Assembly (NCBI GenBank): GCA_019614645.1
Contig: JABWDB010000005.1
Coordinates: 12,454,001-12,518,000, forward strand
DNA: 64,000 bases
Direction of reading: 5' to 3'
Origin: Stratiolaelaps scimitus
Taxonomy: Eukaryota > Arthropoda > Arachnida > Mesostigmata > Laelapidae
Below, piece by piece: positions 12,135 through 22,210 of the stretch. Position 1 is the stretch's first letter. Each line of letters begins with the position of its first letter. Made by a program: the position numbers and the translations under genes. The notes beneath the pieces were generated by a model. The model did no database searches. It was not told where the DNA came from and saw nothing but the letters and a program-made list of their open reading frames with translations.

Positions 12135-13980
12135 CCAGTTTTAGTCTAATTTCTCTGTTAAAATCGATGTACAATAATATATAAAATAGGCGCTGTAGCG
12201 TCCAGCCACACAGGCCATCGTATCGAACAATGCCGCATAATTGACATAGCCAAAATGACACCGGCTTAGGGAACCGAGAGAGTAGACGAGTCTACTGTTA
12301 AATACGTTCTGATTCGAAAAACATATTCCGGAAGACAAACGGCCCAGAGAAGATAGCCCATGTCGACACGTTGAGCGTGAAGAAGCTCTCCCTTAAAGTA
12401 GTAGGTCAATTGGTCAAGGGTCGAAACGACGATTGATGCAACCGGCGAGGATTCCTCTGGTGCTGGGTATGAGTCGGATCGTTCACAGGACCCCAAGTAG
12501 CATAAACGAAGGAATAGGTAAAACATCGGTTAACTGGATCTTTTTTTTTGCTTCTAAGAACACATCATTAATAGACACACCTTTTTTGAGGTTTGTAGCG
12601 ATAACACGTATCATAAATCACCTCGGTACGCTCCATGGAATCCACGAAAGTATCGGTGTTCCACGATGACAATATATGACACGCCTCGTGCCGCAGACAT
12701 CATAACGGTCGCCTTCTGAGGACCAGCCTGAGAGTCATCCTGCGCTTGCCGCATTCTCTATACTATAGAGCGCCGACGGTTACAGCTTCGTGCTTCGTGG
12801 CTGGATGCACTGATTTCTGGAGGAACAGTTTCAACAAGCTGGTCGAGAGATGGATCGGAAGTTTACGTTATCAATCACGGAAGTTACGTAACTAATTTAT
12901 ATTGTGCCGTCATTTTCACTCAGCGTGTCGTGATCCTTCGATTAAAACCTCCCAAACGTAGTTCTTTATAATCATTAAATACTCAAAAACCAATTAATTA
13001 TACTCATTATGTATTTCTGGACGAGGAACTGGTAAGGCAAGGGCAGTTATGTGCAATCTGGATAACGGGTTTGGCACAGCTGACCCTCAGCTGTTCCCCT
13101 ATCTGACAGGCCTCCCCTCTTAACCTTTTTAGGTATTACTATAAGGACCTGTCGGGGCCACCTTTGCTTATTCTCTTCCTAAGATGAATTAAAATCGATG
13201 AAATTGATGCAAGCTGGGACCGAACTCGAAGCGGCTGGCGAATTGAGAGGATCACTCGTCACGAGCGATCGACGAAGCGAGAAAGGCGAATTTCCTTTGG
13301 CCATATGGAAAAAAAAAACATATTTTCATATGGTTTGAGTAGATGCTGGTCTGGCTCTTTCAAGATATCGAGCAAACTAGCTCAATATGATTATATAGAA
13401 CTAAACTGTCTCAAGCATTTTCCGTACGAATAAGTCATATAGTGTGAGGTAGATCCAGAGTAGTTTAGCAATATCAGAATCTATTTCGCACAGAAGCTCT
13501 GAAACGATGACGTAGGCAAAGATGAGCCGGGAAATACAACAGTCGAAGATGGCACAACGGTGATCACAGTAGCCAGTGAACCGATTGCACCAGCGCACGT
13601 CGGCCGCAATCATTTGCATGTACGATGCAATCTACGCCGGACTCCAACCACGACACAAGTTTACTCATTGTTATTGTCTGAAAACGATGAGAAGCTGTGG
13701 CGTACGCTGTCCACTGACGTCGCTCTCGAGTGCTGGGTAGTATCTGTCGAGTACTGGTATGAGGACATCCATTGCGCACGATACATTTTGCAGAAGCTGT
13801 TCACCGTCCAAGTATAAGCAAGGAGGCTGATCAAACCTGGGATTGTGAGGCTAGTGAAGATCGCTGTTAGCAAATTTACGGGAAGGTTAGGCCGAAGATA
13901 GTGGTCACCCACAAGTGTCTCCTGAGCTATTGCTGTCGTCGGCGACCACAGTTTGACTCTAAGTTCAGATGACACCGAAC
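12135..13980 (-). pseudogene. Possible decayed multi-pass membrane protein, perhaps gustatory-receptor-like
   Basis: Between the TGases the minus strand shows several short frames rich in hydrophobic segments, in an order that could be one broken gene. Examples: LLTAIFTSLTIPGLISLLAYTW near 13880, SRLIFAYVIVSELLC near 13530, and near 12200-12260 FGYVNYAALFDTMACVAGR followed by YSAYFIYYCTSIL. The last resembles the final membrane helix of arthropod gustatory receptors in layout, with a stop soon after. Frames are shifted relative to each other and stops intervene, so it is a pseudogene, an intron-rich gene or chance. Family assignment is a guess. Confidence 0.2.
13077..13182 (-). repeat. SINE-like element copy 1
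   Basis: Complement of the dispersed element best seen at 17918-18074: CCTGTCAGATAGGGG, AACAGCTGAGGGTCAGCT and GAATAAGCAAAGGTGGCCCC are all recognisable in reverse. It lacks the oligo-A tail of the other copies. Confidence 0.75.
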
Positions 13981-14694
13981 TAAGCGCCCAGTCATCGTGC
14001 TTACGAATGTTCCTGCCTTGTTTGAGCTAAAACCGGCAAGCGACTAGCAATTACGATACGTCGTCTATCGGCTCCGTCCAGCTCGTTTCACACAGAATGG
14101 GAGGGACGCTACAACGGTGTTTGGCCTGTCTAGGGCGTGCCAGGGGTGAGTCTATCACTGTCGTAACAAACTCGCTCACGCACGTAACATTAATTTTGGC
14201 AAAATTACCATCCTGATCCAATTGAGATCTCGATAAACCCTTGCCTTTGATTCCCTAATTCATAGTTGTTTGAGATAAGGTCTTTTAACATGTGGTCTTC
14301 TAATCATATCTAGTAGCTCCTTAAAGGCTAGTTTTCTCAAAGCAGGACGTACGGCAGGAAAACCCGGACGCAGGCTCAAGCTTCTACGAGGGCTGCCTTT
14401 ATGATTTTAGTCGTGACAACATGTGGACTTCAAGGGATATTCTCGGAAGTCTGAAATATAGCTAGATATTTGAACTTTGGCCCGTTGCATGTATACCTAA
14501 ACCTTTTTCCCTAGGTTTGCCACGCCACCCACCGTGTCCGTCCCACAAAACGATATCTCCCGCCACTTACATACACCTGTAGTCAACGGAACTTAAATCT
14601 ATATGTAATCAATAACGTTCACTATTAAAGAGCTTTGTTGGTTGATTAAAGGAGCTGCAATTTCACAATGCTTAAGCTCTCCTATATGTCATCA

Positions 14695-14766
14695 CGCTGT
14701 GGGGCTCGAACCCGCGGCCTCCGGCCTTCGAGAGCCGGGGACTTAACCGTCCAAGCCACTGCGCCA
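14695..14766 (-). repeat. tRNA-like Pol III promoter element (tRNA relic or SINE head)
   Basis: On the minus strand TGGCGCAGTGG fits the Pol III A box and GGTTCGAGCCC fits the B box, 52 nt apart start to start, as in a tRNA. Between them CCGGC/GCCGG can pair as an anticodon-like stem, but the loop is 8 nt rather than 7. No good 7-bp acceptor stem forms, so I do not call a functional tRNA. It sits about 80 bp upstream of TGase B exon B1. Confidence 0.5.
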
Positions 14767-14846
14767 AATTCTACATATGCGAGTATTTTATTAAAACGCT
14801 CATTTCGTATTGTGCCCTTTCGTATTTACGACAACAGCAGCTGCAG

Positions 14847-15044
14847 AGAGCGACGTGGTCCAGATTGAGTCCGTCGATTTGCAGTTCGTGAGAAACACGA
14901 CAGCACATCGCACCTGGATGTTTTTGGGTCACCTGCGGGGAGAGCTTATCCTCCGTCGAGGGCAGTTGTTTCAAATGGCAGTGACGCTTAATCGGCCGTA
15001 TCGTCCCCATTTCGACTATATCGAGCTCGTGTTCACCTACGTCG
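14847..15044 (+). CDS. TGase B exon B1 (N-terminal beta-sandwich)
   Basis: Residues 1-66: [54 protein letters not shown]. Acceptor ctgcag aligns with tttcag of A1; a competing acaacag lies a few bases upstream. Donor gtcg/gtatga, 198 nt as in A1. Confidence 0.88.
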
Positions 15045-15636
15045 GTATGATCACCAATGGCCCAATGATTAATATATACGATAATTAGTTGTACAATAAC
15101 AATAGTATTGCGACGATTTGCAGAACGATATGCTTCTTTTATACAAATTAGAAATAAGCTATCGTTGTTTACTTTGTGGGGGCGTAACGATTAGATTCGC
15201 AATGATCGTTAAGGGCACAATTGATCATCCCGCGAGTCATAACATTTCCCCCGAGTTATGAGTAGGTGTTATCTCTAACGGAGTATGTCATTCTGGCTAA
15301 AGTTCGGACGGAGTACTCGGATGTATCTGGATATCTGAAATATTCCGGTTTGGAGTCGCATCGACTGCGTTTTCTTGTTTACAACCTTCTCTCCCAGACG
15401 TTAACTGACGATAGACGTTAAGTAGCCCCCAGAAGGGCACCTTAAGTGATGCCCCTGGCTTTCCGAATTATCTGGGAGATCGGGGGGGGGGGGAGGGAAA
15501 TAGGGTTTAGTGGGTTTGCGAATCCCACACTTATGTTGAGAGATAGACCACTCAATGCCCCTCTGTGTTTCATGCATTCCCATCAATCCCCCGCAGATGA
15601 ACGCTGTGTTTTTGCTCCGCCCTACCCCAGAAGCTG

Positions 15637-15668
<32 letters not shown>

Positions 15669-16917
15669 CAGCTATTTCGGAATCAACATCTGAATTATAT
15701 TCTGGGGTAGGGCGGAGCAAAAACACAGCGTTATAGTACCTTTTTAACCTTAACCAGCTAACTTATATATATATATTATATATATATATATATATAAGTT
15801 AGCTGGTTAAGGTTAAAAAGGTACTATTTATCTAGTGTATACCGAATAGCCTATATATATATATAGGCTATTCGGTATACACTAGATAAATAGTACCTTT
15901 TTAACTTTAACCAGCTAACTTTAGCAAACATTTATTATATAAATATATATATTTGTATAATAAATGTTCGCTAAAGTTAGCTGGTTAAAGTTAAAAAGGT
16001 ACTATTTGCTTTACCGAATATCTAGTATATCCCGAATAGCCTAGCGAGTGGGAACGTTTGCTTAATACCTCATTACCTGCGGAATCGGCAGTAGCGACCT
16101 TTACCAATGATCACCATGTCGGTAAATAGTTTCTGAAATAACTAATGTGAAACGTGTGCAAAGGTTGTTTAGGTTTGCGATCCCTATACATCTGGCATCA
16201 AACAGACAATGATTTCGCGGAGCCTGACTTTTCGACACTGATTTAAGGTTGAATTTAGAATCATGATATTTTGCGCAGATCATCGTCGAGTCGATGTTAG
16301 CGATATGATATGTAGTTCTACAAAAACGGAGGAACTATGTAGAAAATCGCCTAAAAATGGTTACTGACGACACAAGCGTTTCCACTCACTAAGCAGTGTT
16401 GGTGTGTAAGGTAATTAAGATTTTTTGAGTAATAACCTTTTAGAGGTAACGTTAATGGTGTCCAATTAAGCGCACGGTTTATGCTGCTCAGTTCAAGTAG
16501 GCTGTTTCGTGGATGTCTATATCGGATGAAATATGCCTGAAGTTGCACATCTAACAATGGTCTCTGGGGCAGGTGTCGGAGTAAAGCTTACAGGTTGTTG
16601 CATAGTTCGACGCGCGGGGTTTCCGGTGCACCTCAGCTCACATCCATCAAAGTTCATTGAAGATTTGCCATCGCTAATCTTTCGTGCGTCCAATCACCCT
16701 CAGGCTTCACAGGCTTATAATTCTTCGAACGCTTGCACTGAAGATACCTTCTTGGTGCCATCGCACCGACGAATATTCGCCCCCCTACAAGATAGAATAT
16801 AGTTCTGAGCTCACTCAAAATTTGAGCAATCAACATCTGCGTTTCCCGTCGGCTGATCTATACTTTTTTTTTTTTTTTTTTTTTTGAGCTGACCCTCAGC
16901 TGTTCTATACTGTCATA

Positions 16918-16965
<48 letters not shown>

Positions 16966-17182
16966 TTACATAATTGCTATTTTAATTAATATATATATAA
17001 TTGCTATTTTTGGGATCAGGCACGCGCTTTCCCAATGGCGAGGACGTGGTTCACCGTGTTGTGATTTCAAAGCGTCTAGTTCCGAGCAAGTTTCATTGGA
17101 CAGCAATGCACCGCGGATGTTATAATAACACCATTACTCTCATAGTAGGTGCACTCAGTCTTGAATTCACAGAGCCATATAG

Positions 17183-17216
<34 letters not shown>

Positions 17217-20200
17217 GATATTTGACGAGCAATCTCTCCCCCATTTGGATGACTATTTTGCAGGAAAATATAAGTTGAATTGTAACAAAATCGACTCAGA
17301 TGCACGCATGACAGTGAACAGAATGCCCGTAGGAAATCCATGCGTCTTTTGAGTAATAGATGCCCTTAGATCGAGGTGGCTTTGTTATTCAAAGAACGAA
17401 CAAACGCTAACGAACGCGAATAAAGAAGATTCTCTGATAATAGTCATTGACACACGAATTGATGCAGATCGAGCCCATAGCTGAATGCAGTCATCTGTGG
17501 CGTTCGAAGGAACGTTTAAGAATCGGAGTGCTTTGATCACCGTTGCTTAGATTGACCATATGTAAAATATATTGGCAATATGTTCTGTATGCATTTCTCA
17601 GTTCTAGAGAAATTTTAATCATTTTTTACTAGTTCTAGATATGCCTCATCGAAAAGAACACAATATGACTTAACACATTTATTGAATAATACATGCTTTG
17701 TATTGTGTGTCTCATTGAGATGACCACTCCGGTGCAAGCAGCTGTGGGTGAATGGAAATTTTCAATTATCACCAACGTTACCAAGGCAAGACCCAAGCTC
17801 CGCGGCGGAATGTACATATACGCTGCACCGATTTATCTACTGTTCAACCCATATAACCCAGGTGTGTGGTCCTATCTAATTATATCTTACCTAAGTCGGA
17901 CTTAATATAGAATTGAGGATTCTTGTCATTGAGGATTCTTGTCAGGTACGAGTAAGGCAGAGAATAAGCAAAGGTGGCCCCGACAGGTCCTCATAGTAAT
18001 ACCTAAAGGTTAAGAACTGAGGCCTGTCAGATAGGGGAACAGCTGAGGGTCAGCTCGAAAAAAAAAGAAAAAACATATAGAATTGAGTTGGGTTTCCCTC
18101 TACCATACGACAGCATCGACACGTCATCATGACAGCATCGAGGTACTGCGGCTTGAGCGTATATCGAAGGCAGGGCTGCTCTTAGTGAGCTCATTTTTAC
18201 ATTTTCCACTATATAATAATAATATTAGCGCTGCTGTTATAATTGAAGATTTTCAAACGTACGCAATGACAAACCGGCCTACCGAAAACTCGAGTTTGGC
18301 TACTTCGTCTGTTTTCTCTTAACTTGCTGATCTATCTCCATAGTGGCAGGGAGATCGTTTGATGTTGAGCTGTGACCTTACGACAAATCTGGTTGAATCT
18401 CTTGACCTTCATAGAGTTTGAAGTTCGCTAGTGTATCTGATCACTATCATGTCGTGATGTTCATGCCGTTATCAGGTGACGCAACCTATGTGGCATCGTT
18501 GAAAGACCTTACTGAGTACGTGGTGTTGGACTCGGGCATCATTTACGCCGGTCACCGGAATCAAATTAAGGAAGTCCCTTGGTCGTTTGGACAGTTCGAG
18601 GAGGGCGTCTTGCAAGCTGTCTGCTTGGCACTTCGTGAGCTAGGCGAGTTGGACGTGATCAAATCGGGCGATCCAGTGCACGTCTCTCGAGCAATCGCCA
18701 GTATAATATGCGCTCACGTACGTATTGGTCAGTTTTGTTCTATGCTCCCCGTTTCGTGGGTTGCATGGACATGACAGATATTTAGATAGGCGCGATAAGC
18801 AGCTGTATAAAAATGTCAATTACCTGTCGTAGGGTCCGCAAAGAGTAGTTGAACTTTATGAGCAATCGCCGAAAGACTTGCCATATTGTTATATACAGGT
18901 ATAACCATTATCGTCTAACGGGTTTCGATTGTGCTCATAAACAGCGAGGCCGGGAAGGCGTCATTGCGGCCAACTGGTCGGCGGAGAAGGATTTTCACGA
19001 TTACGAGGATAGCCGGGCACCATGGGAGTGGGATTCGTCAGTTGATCTGCTTCGTCTGTATTACCGAAAGCGGTCAGCAGTTCAATATGGCCAATGTTTT
19101 GTCTTCGCAGGTGTATGTGCCACCTTTTGCAAGGCCTTGGGCCTCTCGGCCAGGTGAGACTGGGCTACAATGCTACGCAGGTTCACAAACAATATCCTCA
19201 GCCTGAATGATCTAGCTTTCATTGGCGGTTTGACAGTATCTAAATAATTAAGGGCGGTATTTGTCGAAGTCACTCCAAAGGGCGACAAGCACGTACATCG
19301 TATGTCCAATTCGCGACGACTGATCTAGTTAATACTGCTAAACTGAAATTGCGTATGTTTTGATTGTCATTGACTTATCGGATTGTAACAGGTAACCTGA
19401 CAACTACCCCCGCCTGGAACGCCCTGCATTCTGGAATATTCATTATACATTGTATTTAGGTTATGACTTCACATACGTGGCAGATTACTGAAACGAATTT
19501 TAATAGCAAATACCACAAAAATGATCGTACCTTTGATCAACAGGTGTGTAACTGGCTATAACGTAGTGCACGACTCGGATGGAACGCTAATTATCGATTA
19601 CATCTACGACGACGACTGCGAACTCATCTCAGAAGGAAAACCCAACGGCGTTTGGTTGGTTTACAACGGTCCGCTGTAAATTTAACAGATGCTATTAGAA
19701 TTTGACAAGTGGTCGACACTTCCTGTATACATCGTCCACCGCAAATGAGGGTTATATGAATATCAAGGAATATATACGCTGATTCATATCTAGCTAGCGT
19801 TCGTCCGACATCATAACGAGACAATCTCGTAATGCAATTTCAGGTCCTTCCACGTCTGGAACGAGGTGTGGATGAGGAGAGACGATTTAAAAGGTAGTGA
19901 TTGTGATGGCTGGCAGTTTATCGACGCCACCCCACAGGATCTGCCTAATCGAGAACTTAGGTGAGGAAACGCGCTGACTTGCATTTCGTTCTTTTGGTTA
20001 TGAGAAGTGATTCAGAGGTTTCAGCTGTTGCAATCGAATAGAGAAATTATTGGATGGAATTTTATAGCAAGCCTACGATTTACTACATTGGTCGTTTGTG
20101 TATACGAACCATAACCGAACAATCCTCGTCATATTTGTAAGGCTCTCACGACCGATGAGAATTGGCAATCTATCGTGTGACGACGAACCTGCGGGCGATG

Positions 20201-22167
20201 TGTTGATCGTACACCTAAACTTTGCTTATTTGTACATATGTTCGCAAGACCTATCGATTACGGTTTCCGGCACATAAACGTATCCCATGAACTCGGTATG
20301 AATCTAATGATCCAGTCATCGTCAACGTTCTTCTCAGTGGACATCGTGTTATTTCGAATTCAGTTTCGACCACCGTTGTTGTGTATGGGGGTAGAACCTC
20401 GACGGTTAAACGCTAGATTCATTTCTCCATCTAGAACTGTGTTACTCACTCCAGATTGTTGTCTCTTTTTCCGGCCTGGCTGCACCTCTAGGGTAGGTCC
20501 AGCTAGCGTAAAAGCCCTTAGACGAGGTGAAGCAGACCTACAGTTTGACACTGTGTTCGCCTTGGGTAAATTCAATGCTGATATCATGTTCTACCGCCAG
20601 GACTCCACAGGCAATCTCAAAGAAATTCGACGCATTATCAATGAGTAAGTGTTTATTAGTGCGCGGTTGATGAGGTTAAAAACAAAAAGGAAAAAAATAT
20701 AGCTGCTAGCGCTGTGGAAAATCGTAAGGTTGCAAGAATCGCTTCGGGGAAAGACGCCGGAATCGTTTAGCCTCGCAGTGCGAGATCTCTCTCAACGCTC
20801 ACGGTACTGGCGGCTGGTTATTCCATTGCAGTTCCGGCGTTTGCATCAGCACGAAACGACCTCTTTGGGACGATCGAATGGACATCACAGACGAATACAA
20901 GCCTTCAGGTTCTCCTTATCTTTATCTCATCGTGCACTTTAATCAGCGAAGATGCATCCCAGATATCCTTTGATCCCAGACATTAATTCAGATTGATTCG
21001 CATGCAGGGGAGATACGTATGTTGCCGACGTTTGTTGTGGTAACGGGAAATTTTTATAACTGCTTTTAATCGAGGCCATTTGCCTGACTGCACATATTGC
21101 AGTGTATAAACTCGGATAGATTCAGCTGAGAGCAAACTCCAACATCGTATTGATGGCCCAATAGATTAGAATATCTGTGATCTCAGGACAATCGTGTTAG
21201 AGGGGTAAATTGTTTAATGGAAGGTTTGTGGTCTTTGCGGCACTTGTAAACTTTAGAAGTGATTGAAGAGCGTCTCGTCTACGAAGAGGCTTTGCGACGA
21301 ATTCAGCCAAATCTACCTCGTTTCACTTCACCGAGGGAACGAGGCGGCTTGAAGGCCGATGTCCTGCTGGAGATTTACATTCCAGATACCGGCGTTCTGG
21401 TTGGTGGAATTGTCACCATCCACGGTATCATCAAAAACACGAGCGCCGACAATCGATACTATCTTAGCGTACAGCTGCAAGTAGTGTCAAGAAGCTACAG
21501 GAGTATGTACGGGAGACATACGGGGTCACTCGGAAAATTGGTTAAGGAGAAAGGTCTCAAGAAAACGATTCGACCCGGTGAAAGTATGGCAGACTAATTT
21601 AATTAGCGAGCTCGATCCCACACAATCCTCTATCCTAAGCACGATCCTACAGCTTAGGTAAAATATTTAACCCTGTACATTAAATCCGGAAAACATTGCA
21701 GAGACATTCGGAAAATCCTGCGCAACCTAATGTGTAAGGCTAGGGTGTGATATTCGTTGCAGTCCGTTCAGCTAGCGGATTTAATTTACCGAATTTTAAA
21801 AATCTGGACCAACAAAGTCTAGGATATGGCATATTTAGAAGAGTTCATATAGTTAATAACGTGCGTTAACTGTTAGTTTAGTACATGTATTATATATAGA
21901 TATATAAGTTCCCGTTGAATAATTCCTCTAAAAAAAGCTTGGCTGTAACCTAATATTGTTTGTTGAACTTGCGTACACGCTTGCGTGTATGTCGACAGCC
22001 CGTGAACTGAAACTGGAGTTGTCGTTCGAGGATTACGCACCCGCTGTACGGACCCGTCAACGCCTAACATCAGTTCTCAGAGCAATTTGTGACGATGGGA
22101 CAGAGATGATGCAGACAGAAGAATTTGGACTTAGCATGCCACCAATTATCATCACCGTTAGTGTAAA

Positions 22168-22210
<43 letters not shown>

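Larger units (their letters stand above)
15045..17019 (+). other. First resolved intron of TGase B
   Basis: Carries the inverted-repeat chain, a truncated SINE-like copy with oligo-T, an oligo-G run near 15481-15492 and (TA)n at 16921-16960. No gene recognised inside. Confidence 0.7.

Noticed and set aside
13401..13975. Intact gene on the minus strand
   Set aside because: Frames are short, shifted and interrupted by stops; kept only as a low-confidence relic.
14695..14766. Functional tRNA gene
   Set aside because: A and B boxes fit, but no acceptor stem pairs and the anticodon-like loop has 8 nt.
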